Shown here in pieces: positions 54,480-64,000 of a stretch of DNA of 64,000 bases. A program made the translations under genes and the position numbers. Source of the DNA: Cladophialophora immunda (Eukaryota > Ascomycota > Eurotiomycetes > Chaetothyriales > Herpotrichiellaceae); the NCBI RefSeq assembly GCF_000835495.1, contig NW_015622545.1, positions 1,566,777 to 1,630,776 of the forward strand, given 5' to 3'. The notes below the pieces were generated by a model. It did no database searches and was not told the DNA's origin. It saw nothing but the letters and a program-made list of their open reading frames with translations. The stretch's first letter is position 1, and each line of letters begins with the position of its first letter.

Positions 54480-55165
54480 GGATATCTAACCTCTTTACCA
54501 TTGTTCCACCTCCTCGACAAACGCGACCAAACCTCGCAGTCCAAGGTCCCCCAGGTGCTCCGCTTCACGCAGCTGGAAGCGTAAACGAAGCCGACCACGG
54601 GATCGTCTCTGCTGATCTGGTCATGGTCCGGAAGGGCCGGCATTCTGTCAGAAACGAACTCGTATGCCAACTGCTCGATTGCAGCGAACGAGACCACCAA
54701 CGAAGTAGAAAAAGTAGCGAGCTGTCTTGCCATGCGATTCGACACGTAGTGGGTTCTGCTTATCACCCTCGAGCAAGGGGCAGGGTGGAAGTTGGACATG
54801 GTGCGATTGCGATTGTAGATGCTCTGCCGAAGACGAGCACGAAGAGCATGGCTCCGCGGAGACTGGATGAATCACCTTCATGCTGTGTTGTGGGGACACC
54901 GAACAACCGTCAAGGCAAGTACAGGCCTGTTGCACGGCGTACGAGGAGGAGTTCCTGAATCAGCCAAAGCTACCAGTTGAGTTGGCGGTTTCAACTTGGC
55001 ATGTTCTGCCCTGGGACCAGGTGCAATCGACGGCGGAGCTTGTAGCAATGAGTGCTCGTGCACTAGAAAAACGCAGGACAGATGACCTAGAAGAAGTAGC
55101 AGCTCACCTCAAGAGGATGCGTGAGTTGGGAAAAGAGTACTTTGGCAAACGACATTACTTGTGAT
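54480..55165 (+). mobile_element. gypsy integrase remnant
   Basis: The plus strand has S-A-Y-H-P-R-A-R-G and V-D-A-L-P-K (about 54760-54830), then H-R-T-T-V-K-A-S-T-G in another frame (about 54900), L-P-V-E-L-A-V-S-T-W (about 54970-55000) and L-E-E-V-A-A-H-L-K-R-M-R-E-L-G-K-E-Y-F (55085-55145). This is the order of the second half of a gypsy integrase. At least two frameshifts separate the blocks. It lies opposite in strand to the gypsy pieces at 52.4-53.1 kb, so it is a different insertion. Confidence 0.75.
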
Positions 55166-55340
55166 TGGAGCCTTTGGAGCCTGGGATATTGGTGTACAGT
55201 AAGTTCCGCAGTCAAGCACCACCGCAGTCAAGCATCACTGCTGTCAAGCACCGCAGTTAGCAAGTACAGCTGCATAGCAGCACAGCAATAACGGCAGAAA
55301 GGAACAATAGCAGCACATGGGCTGTTGCTCACGGGAAGTG
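55166..55340. other. short spacer
   Basis: Small CACCGCAGTCAAGC-type repeats near 55213-55260. Nothing else seen. Confidence 0.4.
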
Positions 55341-56097
55341 CTATGAAGTCGTTCTTGGTGGCAGCATATTTCATTTCGTCTTCGTTGCACAAGCTACCAG
55401 AATATGTCATGAAGTCGTTCTTGATAACGGCTTCTTTCACATCTTCGTTGCACGGTTCAAGTTGCTCCCTTTCCCCCTTTCCCTGCACAAGCCACCAGAA
55501 CATGTCATGAAGTCGTCCTTGATAACGGCGTCTGTCACCTCATCGTTGCACGGTACAAGTTGCCCCCTTTCCCCCTTCCTTACGCACCGAATTGTAGCTG
55601 CGATCGACACAGCAGCACACCATCGAGTGCTTCTTGATAACGGCGTGCATCGCTGTGTCTTCGTTAGCTGCTAGGGCTCCGGGTGCCAACACAAGGACTA
55701 TACTCACATGGGGGTGTGTCATGATGTGGTTGATCATGACGGTGTGGATGGCTTCGTCTTCGTTGCGGTAGGGCTGTTGCTCACCGGGGTGTGTCATGAA
55801 GTTGTTCTTGACGAAAGCGTGCATTGCTGTGTCTTCGTTAGCTACTAGAATTCCTGGCGCCAGCTTAAGGATTATACTCACATGGGGGTGTGTCATGAAG
55901 TCGTTCTTGATGATGGCGTGCATGGCTTCAGCTTTGTTGGTAAGCCTGATGCTCACACCGGGGTATGCCCTGAAGTCGTTCTTGATGATGGCGTACATTG
56001 CTGTATCATCGTTAGCTGCTAGGATTCCAAACGCTAGCACAAGGACAATACTCACACTGGGGTGTGTCATGAAGTCGTCCTTGATGATGGCGTGCAT
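55341..56097 (-). repeat. tandem modules of about 174 bp, intron-like and in frame
   Basis: On the minus strand a motif like ATGCACGCCATCATCAAGAA recurs about nine times. From 56097 to about 55620 it forms a higher-order unit of 174-175 bases. Each unit has two copies of the motif (peptide M-H-A-I-I-K-N-D-F-M-T-H-P) separated alternately by about 25 and 33 codons. The longer spacer contains a 55-nt stretch with GTGAGTAT at its start, CTAAC near its end and ACAG at the last bases, exactly the layout of a fungal intron. Yet the unit length keeps the frame open through everything (185 codons, 56097-55540). Toward 55341 the units are more degenerate. Either a 58-residue repeat protein or a tandem exon-intron array is possible. 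Confidence 0.6.
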
Positions 56098-56100
56098 CGC

Positions 56101-56225
56101 TTGATCTTCGGTGACTGACTGCCTCGATGACTACGCCGGGGTATATTTCCACGTTATCTGGATGTCCGTAGAGTCGTCCCAATCCCCCATCGTCGGACGA
56201 CTCTACGGACATCCAGATAACGTGG
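56101..56225 (-). pseudogene. Ppo-like haem-peroxidase fragment, copy 1
   Basis: The minus strand reads L-Y-G-H-P-D-N-V-E-I-Y-P-G-V-V-I-E-A, close to the conserved segment of fungal psi-producing oxygenases/linoleate diol synthases (animal-haem-peroxidase fold; compare Y-G-x-x-D-x-x-E-x-Y-P-G). It then continues into the tandem modules. Only about 25 codons are recognisable. An ATG at 56212 opens the frame but arises inside an inverted copy of the fragment itself. The same fragment recurs at 61880-61800. Confidence 0.5.
56149..56225. repeat. perfect hairpin, 31-base arms
   Basis: Arms 56149-56179 and 56195-56225 match perfectly around a 15-base loop. The arm is the Ppo-like coding segment (G-R-L-Y-G-H-P-D-N-V) in one orientation and its inverted copy in the other. 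Confidence 0.95.
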
Positions 56226-56401
56226 TGTTGTGTTGAGAAGAATGTGGAAGAGAAAGAGTCTGTGACTCAATAAAAAGGGGGGAAAGGAGGGTGGCAGGCG
56301 CCGAGACTGGCCTAGTCCTAATTCAGCCTAGCACTACATGTGACATCCTCAGCATGATCCTGCGAACTAAACAGACCAATCGATTCTTCATTCAACGAGT
56401 T
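56226..56401. other. end of the duplicated composite unit
   Basis: The segment ending ACATGTGACATCCTCAG (56336-56352) matches ACATGTGACATTCTCAG at 62146-62162, so the duplication with the 61.6-62.2 kb locus extends to here. Confidence 0.55.
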
Positions 56402-56983
56402 CTACCAAACAAGAACCTTAACCCCGTCGTAGCCGGCCGGCCATTTGATTTCCACCTCATCACCCTGGGGAACCACCTCGCCGCCATAGATACCCCCGGC
56501 AATCTCCGAGCAAGGGAAGGATCCATTGACGGGAGCCAACGGACCAGATCCGGCTTGCCACGTGGCGCGACCACCCTTGATCACATCGATGGAGCCGAGA
56601 GCCTGGTCACGCAGGTTGCCCGACGGCCAGGAGCTAGCATCGGCGTAGGCTGGGGCGAGGGAGGCATAGAGTTGGGCTTTCTTGGACCCGCTGAGGGTCG
56701 AGGTCGAGTTGAAGAGGTCAAAGACGAGTTGGCACTGGTTGTCGGCGTATTTCTGGTCGAATTCGAAGGTGACAAGGGTGCTGATGTCGGCGCCGTTGTT
56801 CTTGGAGCTGCGGCTGACGTGGCCTTGGGCTGTGTGGAAGACAACAGCGCCGGTGGCGGAGTTGTATTGGCTGGTGTAGTCAGGGTAGATGATGGCGACA
56901 GGTTCGTCGGCGCGAGCGACCAGAGGGGTCGCGTTGGCAACGAGCAAGGAGGTGACGAGCACGATGATTGGTTTTCCGTACAT
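56402..56983 (-). CDS. secreted But2-like protein
   Basis: Predicted 193-residue single-exon protein. The first 20-25 residues form a signal peptide (M-Y-G-K-P-I-I-V-L-V-T-S-L-L-V-A, then A-N-A-T-P). The mature part has S-T-L-V-T-F-E-F, C-Q-L-V-F-D-L-F, S-W-P-S-G-N-L-R-D-Q-A-L-G-S-I-D-V, a G-R-A-T-W strand, and F-P-C-S-E-I-A-G-G, ending in a short hydrophobic strand. This is the layout of fungal secreted proteins with the 'ubiquitin 3 binding protein But2 C-terminal' domain, a beta-sandwich of unknown function common in ascomycete secretomes. The two cysteines of the core can pair. A CTATTTAAG box about 170 bases upstream may be the TATA box. The gene is intact although set between decayed repeats. 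Confidence 0.8.
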   Translation of the reverse strand: MYGKPIIVLVTSLLVANATPLVARADEPVAIIYPDYTSQYNSATGAVVFHTAQGHVSRSSKNNGADISTLVTFEFDQKYADNQCQLVFDLFNSTSTLSGSKKAQLYASLAPAYADASSWPSGNLRDQALGSIDVIKGGRATWQAGSGPLAPVNGSFPCSEIAGGIYGGEVVPQGDEVEIKWPAGYDGVKVLVW

Positions 56984-59900
56984 TCTGGATTGAGACTGAA
57001 AGTATGGTTGTTTTCACCGGATATGCTTGATCGAATAGATGGAGAAACAGTGTGAGGTTGCGCAAAGGCAAGTTGAATGGTAAAAGTCCTGGGAGAAAGA
57101 TGACTTTGCGAGCTTCAGTGGCGTACTCGAAAACTGAGGTGTCAACACTCTTAAATAGCCATCAGTCCTCCTCTCTCTCACTGTCTGTCTCTCTCGCGCG
57201 CGCGACAACTCCGTCTTCGGTGTCCGAGGGTGCCGTCTCTCTGAATTCCGACGTGCGCGTGACGGTTGACATGATCCCGCTACCAGCGGCTGAAATGAGC
57301 TTTCGGGCCTTTGTGGAAGCGTTGTGGATTGTGTAGCTGTTGTTAAGTGAACTCTCGACATTCGAAGAGCGATTCGGCCGATGCTCAGGCCGCCGCGGTG
57401 GAGGATGCTGTATACTATTTTGAGCATCAGCTTTCCCATCTTGCTAGCTGGACTCGTGTTCAGTTCAGCTCCCCCGTATGAGTGTCTTGGATATTGAACC
57501 TACGGACAGGAGAGCCTTTGGGAGAATTGCTCCAGCCCACAGCGGAGGTCTCGTTCCCGGGCTGGTGAGGCTGAATGCGGAGAGTGCTTGCCAAGTCGCC
57601 CTTGGCATTAGAGAGCGGCCTCCGCTGTGAGGCTGAATACGGAGAATGCTTGGCACGCCGCCCTTGGCAATAGACATCAGGCCAAATGCTTCTTCCAACC
57701 GGATTTCGGCACTTTGACTTTCGAGCTGAGCTGACCCAGGAATTTAAGAGGTGCGGGATGCTTCTTGGAAGGGCCTTGCGCTTTGCTTGTCCTCAAGGCC
57801 CTGGATAAGCCAGTGCCCCTCCACTTTCCGTCCTCTCCAACACTTCAGCAGAAGAAATCGCCCCCTACACGGACAGCGCCCTGGGGCCACGCTGGCCACA
57901 GCACTGAGTGGTGCATGATTATTCCTAGGCGCCACATCCAAGGCGGTTGGGTTGGTTCAATGAGGCAGATTTGTGGCCAACCTGTGGCTGACCAGTGGCC
58001 GTCCTGTGGCTATTCTCTCACTGGATATATTGCCATGCTCTTGGTTAGTCATCACTGCGGTCACTGGCGAGGTCCTGACTTCAGCCCTGGCAACACTGTC
58101 ATCTAGACAGCTTGCTTATAGACGTCATTCCATCGATGCCATAAGACTACTTACTACGTTCTATTTGTCAAACCCGTTCAAATGGTGTCAGCACAGGCCA
58201 TGACGGGCAAAAGTTTAAAGAATATTCCCATGCGCTTCCCTGACTATTTTCCTCCTCACTCCTTACAGGATCGCTGTGCACCCAGGCCCCGAGCCATGGA
58301 ACAACTCCCGAAACCACCCCCGTCGCTATTGGGTGCTCTCTCTCCAACTTGACCCTGATCTGCCTGTTCGATCTGTACCACCTGCTCCCGAAGGCAGGTT
58401 CGTGGCTTGGAAAGGCACACAGGCCCGGATACTCAGCATGCTCTTCGAGACCTTGGCCTTTTCCATCGTCGAAACACCTAGGCTTTGAAGACCCAGCTGA
58501 AGACAGCACAAACGGTGTTGATGAGCGGCAGCATTCAAGGGATGACAATCCAGAAGAGCAGAAGCCCCTCCGTCCACGGCGCCTCGAAGGCGCATCTGGG
58601 TGATGACCGAACTGATCACTCAATGGGTTATCAGGCCTGAGGCAGTTCAACATGCAGTCTGGATCAAGAATCGGTATCTGACCAAAAGTTTGAAATTCGA
58701 GAAACCCCAGCCCGAAGCTTTAACGGGAATCCAACCACGTCTCTCTCACGAGAGAACGAATCCGGCGAAGGCACACGCACGTCACTGGTTCCCATTGAAC
58801 GAAGAGCATTTGGAAGGTTGCTTGTCGACCCGTGGGTGGCTTGGCTATTTCATTGGCTGCAAGAGTGAATTGTCTCATGTATCTGGCATCCGGAAAATGC
58901 AAAGGTCCTACGCATGTCAATGGCAAGAGTCGAAGATGGAGCGGGGCTAGATGATCCTCACGACAGACCGTTCCTTATCGACTGCGTCCCCATTTCCCTC
59001 GAATGTCCCGGCAGCACCAGGTATTCGTTACCCTTTCCTATTGTTTCGTTCAGGACTGCTGGCGTGTGGAGGCTGTCGACACATGGTTTCCCTCCGATTG
59101 CGTTTTGGGAGACTGAAGAATGAGGGGATGGCCGTACTTGCGGCTCACAAATTGAAGGTCGACAGCGTGAACATCCGCAGCTTTCAATCACCCCGTCATC
59201 TCGGCGGACAATGCGCCTGCCTTGCCCTTCATCTACCCAGTCAATCCATCAGACGTCGGCACGCTGGAAGAGATCTTCTCGAAGCTAGACGTAGCCGACG
59301 AGCAGCACCTGAGCAGCTTGATCCAAGCGACGACATTGCCAAGTGCGCGCCCAAGCACACCCAAGTTCTTGACATACAAGTTGACACTATGGAGCCTTCG
59401 TTCTCCATGCGTGCAGCTTTACAATGCTTGCGGAACTCTACTCGGTCGTGTTTGTCCAGTGCACACCCCAGTTCTCCCTCAACAAGCTCATCGTCAGTCG
59501 AAACCTTCTCGATAGTAGGTGCTACCGACGCGGTATTATTCAGGTCGCCGTCGTGGGCAGCCGAGGTCATAATTTGTGAGTCAGAGATATCATAGGAACG
59601 GTCTCCCTGTTGTTCGTCTGGTTTATGTTTCGTCATTTGACTCGCTGCCTCCTACGTCTTTGTTGTCGTCTTTGGACTCAACAAGCTCATCATGAGTCGT
59701 CTCGACGGTAGGTGCCACAATCACGGTGTGAACCAGGGGCGGCCGTGGGAAAAGTCTCATTGTCTCGTTCCGTTGCTAGTCTGGTTTATGTTTGATCACT
59801 GGGGCGGCCGCTCATTGCCTAATGCACGACTCGAAGGGACGTCGAAGGGAACAGTCTCGTTCTGTTACTTGCCCAGTGTACGCCTCGGGGACTAGGATTT

Positions 59901-60079
59901 CTGTCTCGTCTCGTGTTGAAAGCCTGGAGGAGTTTTGTTTTTCTGGAGTCTCCCTTTAAACTTATGATAGGCGCGAAAAGATACACCCGGGGGGGGGGGG
60001 GTTTAGACTGCGAGCCACTTCATCACAGTCCCGCGCATCCACTCCAGGATGTCACCAAACACAACTTATGGCACCAAGG
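56984..60079. other. gene-poor stretch with direct repeats
   Basis: No supported gene. It contains two adjacent copies of a segment of about 55 bases starting GTGAGGCTGAAT (57566 and 57631), two related segments starting CTCAACAAGCTCATC (59475 and 59679, about 150 bases each), and a run of about 13 G near 59989. Open frames in the area overlap these repeats and lack family features. Confidence 0.45.
57566..57685. repeat. direct repeat pair
   Basis: Two copies of GTGAGGCTGAATRCGGAGAR continuing through TGCTTGSCA and CGCCCTTGGCA, about 65 bases apart. Confidence 0.75.
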
Positions 60080-61799
60080 TGGTCACTGTCGAAGCAAGAG
60101 CAAACGAATCTGTATTGTGGTCAAAGTAGAAGTAAATTCTATTACAGCTTTGACTGCCAGCATTCCTTCGGCGCCAGCACATGGGCTATTGCTCACGGGA
60201 CGCCATAAGGTAGTTGTTGATAACGGCATATCGTCACGGCGTTTCCTGACTGACAGGATTCCGATGGCGCCGGCCAGCACAAGGGCAACAGTATTGCTCA
60301 CACCGGGGTGTGCCGGGGTGTGCAATGAAGTTGTTCTTGATGACAGTATCCGCCCCGGCCTTGACTGCTAGGATTCTCACTGGGCGCCAGCACATGGGCT
60401 GTTGCCCTCAAAGTACTGGCTGCACAGACCGGCTTCCCTTTGAATGTATCGAAGCAAGAGCAAATGAATCCGTATTGAGGCCAAAGATCCTGTCCCAGCT
60501 TTTCTTGACTGCAGGGATTCCTTCCGTGGCGCCAGCACGAGGGTTGTGCTGTCAGACCGGGATGTGCCATGATAGGTTGTTCATGGTGGCGTGTATCGCT
60601 TCGTCTTCGTTGCACAAGCCACCGGGATGTGTCATGAAGTCGTTCTTGATGCCCGCGTGCGTTGCATTGCTTCGTCTCTGTTGACTGCCAGGACTCCTTC
60701 TACCTTCTCTTCTTCTGACTGCATCAAAGTAAGAGCAGAATCCGTATTGTGACCAAAGTAGAAGTCCCGTCGCGGCTTTTGACTGCTAGGATGCCACCAG
60801 ATACGTCTCGCACCAGGGTTGCAGTCCGTCGGTTTGGAGCAGCTTATGGGCGACAATTGATGCCCTTTCCTGGTTATGCTGAAGCTCCTGGGTGGAGAAC
60901 AGTTGCGCATCCCAAGATGAACGGTGATCGTGGTCAAAGCCCTGGTTGCATTGACCGGCTTCTTTTCTTCCGACTGCGTCAACGCAAGAGCAGGGCCCGT
61001 ATTGTAACCGTAAATTAAGAGAGAGAGAAAAAGAATTTCTTGATTCTCCAATCTCAACAACAACAGTTACCAAAAAAAAGGAAGGGGGAAAAAGGGCCGG
61101 CGCTTCCGGAATTTCGTCCACAATGTCCATCTCTTGTGCATTTACCCAGCGAAGCGCGTCAAGCGCAACCTGGTGAACCATGCACCACTGCAACGTGGCA
61201 CAGCAGTTAGATATGCTCCTGGCACCATTGGTCGTCCCGTCACGGCTTTGACTCCCAGGACTCCCTCCGTAGCGCCAGCACAAGGACTGTTGCTCTCAAA
61301 GCAGTCCCTGCATAGACCGACTTCTCTTCTTCCGAATATATCGAAGCAAGTGCAAACGAACCCGTGTTGTGGCCAAAGTAGAAGGAAATCATGTCCCGGC
61401 TTTGATAGCGAGGATTCCAGGTGCCAGCACATGGGCTGTTGCTGACGCTGTGGTGTGTCGATGATATGGTTGTTCAAGACAGCATCCCGTCACGGCCTTT
61501 TCTTAACTGCTAGCATTCCTTCCGACTTCTTTTCTTCTGACTGCATCGAGGCGAGAGCAGACTCCGTATTGTGACCAGAGTAGAAGTAAATCCCGTCACG
61601 GCCTTGACAGCAAGGATTCCAGGCGCCGGCACATGAGCTGTTGCTCAATCGGGGTGTGCTATAAAGTGGTTGTTGATGATGGCGTGCATCGCTGTACCTT
61701 CGTTAACTACTAGGATTCCTGGCGCCAGCATAAAGACCATACTCACAGCGGGGTGTGTCATGAAGTCATTCTTGATGACGGCGTACACTGCTTCGTCTT
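60080..61799 (-). repeat. second locus of the module family
   Basis: At least five loosely spaced copies of a complex unit of roughly 250-350 bases. Recurrent blocks are a CGAAGCAAGAGCAAA-like segment (near 60091, 60450, 60728, 61341, 61548), a GACCAAAGTAGAAG block, a GCCAGCACATGGGCTGTTG block, and GTCATGAAGTCGTTCTTGAT (near 60632 and 61757), the last shared with the 55.3-56.1 kb locus. Copies have diverged and frames are short, unlike the open array at the first locus. Confidence 0.6.
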
Positions 61800-62058
61800 C
61801 GTGACTGCCAGGAAGTTTTGGCCCCTTGGCCGCCTCGATGACTACGCTGGGGTATATTTCCACGTTGTCTGGATGCCCGTAGAGACGTCGTAACTGCTCC
61901 CCCGGCCCTGGGTATTGGTTTGACAGGTCAAAGTGACAGATATTTCGATGTACCCCAGGACCGGGGGCAGAAATAGCATCGAGGAGGAAAGGAGGAATTG
62001 TTGTTGCCGTAATGGCAGCGGGGTGGCGAGGCCTGGAGACCATGTAGTCAGTAAACAA
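61800..62058 (-). pseudogene. Ppo-like haem-peroxidase fragment, copy 2
   Basis: The minus strand reads Q-L-R-R-L-Y-G-H-P-D-N-V-E-I-Y-P-S-V-V-I-E-A-A-K-G-P-K-L-P-G-S in one open frame (ATG 62058), then passes into the M-H-A-I-I/V-Y-A-V-I-K-N-D-F module. It extends the match to the psi-producing-oxygenase family by about a dozen residues compared with copy 1, and is not followed by the hairpin. The rest of the enzyme is absent, so it is a fragment. The peptide upstream (about 62055-61905) is not recognised. Confidence 0.5.
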
Positions 62059-63235
62059 GAGAAAAGCTATAACTCACAACAACTGGAGGAAAATAACAGT
62101 AGCGGGCGCCAAAGACTAGGCTAGTTCCCGGTCTATCCCAGTGCAACATGTGACATTCTCAGGCCGCCTAGGGGGAAATTTTGGGCTGCGAGGTCACCTG
62201 CTCCAAAATTTCACCTTGTGACTGGGGAGCCCCGTGGATCCTTACCATAGTGCTTCCAGGAGGGTTCTGACGGCATCGCGTTGGGTCGTAGTCGTGGCGA
62301 ATCTCGCCTGGGCCACAATACAACTGTCGCTAGGTGCTTGTGGCGGTCAAGGCCATCGAGGACGGACAGAAGATGCTGAAGAGAGTCTGGTTCTGGGCTG
62401 GGCGGGCGGAGAGGTTAATGGTTTTATAGTTGGTTTTACAGTTGGCCTTGTTGTTGGAGATTTGTTTTAAAGGGCCTCCCAGTCCAAGAGCCGGACAATT
62501 TCGCGGCTGCGATACGCAGCCTTTCTGTGTTGCTGTTGCAGTATGTCACGGCCAGGTGACTGACACGGTTACCCCGCACGAGGCTGGCTACCCGCACGAG
62601 GCTGAGCGCACCTTTGTCCGTCGCAGCCACACTAGTTAGACTCCTTCGTCTCAGAATTCATATCTCAATTGCACCCTTAACCGCGATCTTTCCTGTTCTA
62701 TATTGCACTGTGATACAGTAGTACTGACACTACATCCCCCTGTTTACTGCAGGTCTTCGACCGTACATCGATCAGCTGTGCAGTGAGAATTGCATTCGGG
62801 AAGTATATGCCGATCTATTGTCGTCGCCATAGGGAAGTACCCAGCTAGCAGCACCAACTCGCTCTCGCTGAGGCAGAGATGAAGAAAACGGGCGAGGAAC
62901 AGCAGCCTGTTTTGTAAAATGCAAAGACGACGTCCCTATAAATGTTGACCGGGGAAGACCATGATAGCAACATGACCCAACACGAGCTCCGGACCCTCCG
63001 ACAGCCTCTCATTCAGGATGAGAGACATGTCTTCCTCGACACCAATGCTCCTGCCAACCACGATCTCTCGGAGGGTGTCTGTGCAGATGGGAAACAAAGG
63101 CTAACTATTGGGAATTGGAATTTGAAGCTGTGTTGATGAATGAATGGGAAATGTCTGAGACAAGAAAGAATGCGGTTTGTAAGCTGTCAGACTAATGGCG
63201 ACAGAGGTCCCGGTTCCGCTGGCTCCATCAACCTA
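62059..63235. other. intergenic region
   Basis: Its first 105 bases belong to the duplicated composite unit. Nothing else is supported. Confidence 0.45.
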
Positions 63236-63520
63236 TCAGGCTGACGCAGCAGAGGATTCCGATGCTGCCGGCTCAAGCATGGCCGTCAGGTCCCAGTACA
63301 ACTCGATATCCGCAGGCCAATTGAACGGACGGTCTGAACATTTGCGGCAGATGGCATACGCACCCGCCGGGATTTGGGCGTGATCTCCGCACTGACAGAC
63401 CTTCCACCGCTTGCGGTATCCTATGCTGGTGCAAGTGTAGGTCTCGTGCAGCTCGTTGCTATGTTTGCACCGCGTATTCTCGCATTTTCCGCGTTTTGCC
63501 ATCGCTTCTGGGTAATCCAT
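63236..63520 (-). CDS. small cysteine-rich protein
   Basis: Predicted 94-residue protein starting at ATG 63520 (M-D-Y-P-E-A-M-A-K-R-G). It has eight cysteines grouped as C-x4-C-K-H, Y-T-C, W-K-V-C-Q-C-G-D and C-R-K-C, which suggests metal-binding zinc-ribbon-like pairs and not a secreted disulfide protein; no signal peptide is visible. The second half has an aromatic segment (P-F-N-W-P-A-D-I-E-L-Y-W-D) and an A/S-rich tail. I do not recognise a family. It could be a short intact gene or the last exon of a longer one. Confidence 0.45.
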   Translation of the reverse strand: MDYPEAMAKRGKCENTRCKHSNELHETYTCTSIGYRKRWKVCQCGDHAQIPAGAYAICRKCSDRPFNWPADIELYWDLTAMLEPAASESSAASA

Positions 63521-64000
63521 AAAACCGCGTCGTTGGTGCTTGAGGGAGAGGGGGTTGATCAGGCGGAGAAGTATAGACAAGGCTTATCGCAGAAATGTGT
63601 GGTATTATTGTGTGACAGTGCCCATTCAAGATGTCGGGCCCCAGTCTAATCTAGCGGCCATTTTGCTAGATCAGGTGTAGGGCGGCACATAAGGCAGAAG
63701 GAATCGAAACCAAACCCCCTCTTGATCCGTTGCCAACCAGTTTGTGACCTTTCTGGCTGAAGCGAAGGCCGTGTTCTCGAAGGCGGCGGCCTCCTGGGCT
63801 TCAAGGACCGTATTCCGTCTTTGTTGTGCTGAGTTGATCTGTCAAGTACAGAGGCTGAGCCGAAATTGGGCTAGGTCTCCTGGGTAAAGTGGCAAGGCAC
63901 GGTTCCAAGTACCAGCGGTGCTAAGGCCAGGTGCAAAGTCACCGCTGAATACCAATAAAAATCCATTTGCCAATGCACGTCAGTTATGTCCTTGGGGTTC
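63521..64000. other. window end without a gene
   Basis: Nothing supported in the final 480 bases. Confidence 0.5.

Noticed and set aside
55540..61799. CRISPR-like array
   Set aside because: Repeats are long, diverged, coding-like and set in eukaryotic DNA; spacers are themselves repeated.

Overview
The window looks like nuclear DNA of a filamentous ascomycete (Pezizomycotina). The spliced genes have short introns of about 55-75 bp with GTRAGT/GTGGGT-type donors, CTAAC/CTGAC-like branch sites and AG acceptors. The protein families are fungal: a hexose-type MFS transporter, a But2-like secreted protein, fungal DUF7924-like and FTA2-like proteins, and Tc1, Tad-type LINE, copia and gypsy relics. 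One transposon shows a C-to-T decay pattern of the kind left by repeat-induced point mutation (RIP). Genus cannot be told from the sequence. No rRNA, tRNA, CRISPR array, telomere repeat or bacterial-style operon was found.

Left half (about 1-33 kb) is gene-sparse but has mostly intact genes. In order: a SnoaL/NTF2-like protein (1057-1545); two diverged paralogues of a fungal family with a possible restriction-endonuclease-like core (2627-3730 and 5574-6584); an acidic orphan protein (11588-12781, minus); a secreted HEXXH zinc-metallopeptidase-like protein (15614-16564); a DUF7924-like nuclease-fold protein (18176-19539) whose 3' exon is repeated twice more in tandem; a seven-exon sugar transporter (23871-21880, minus); an unidentified gene (about 27260-27916); a RIP-damaged Tc1 element with perfect outer inverted repeats (29282-31421); and a second orphan gene (31743-32852, minus). 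Five of these genes share the octamer AGGCAGTG close upstream, the best hint of a common regulatory or evolutionary link.

Right half (about 34-62 kb) is a graveyard: a gypsy Gag piece, a broken TcC/RHS-type toxin-complex gene, fragments of host genes (thiolase, Tra2-like RRM protein, actin, an alpha/beta-hydrolase-like start, haem-peroxidase/Ppo-like pieces), a LINE without its reverse transcriptase, scrambled copia and gypsy pieces, minisatellites, a MITE-like element and three perfect hairpins. Intact genes sit among them: a methyltransferase (39468-40568), an FTA2-like protein (49347-48558, minus), a But2-like secreted protein (56983-56402, minus) and a small Cys-rich protein (63520-63236, minus). 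Two loci (55.3-56.2 kb and 60.1-62.1 kb) carry related modules of about 174 bp next to the Ppo-like fragment; each module holds a 55-nt segment that looks like an intron yet is also open in frame. Most protein calls are family-level recognition by eye; no search was run.
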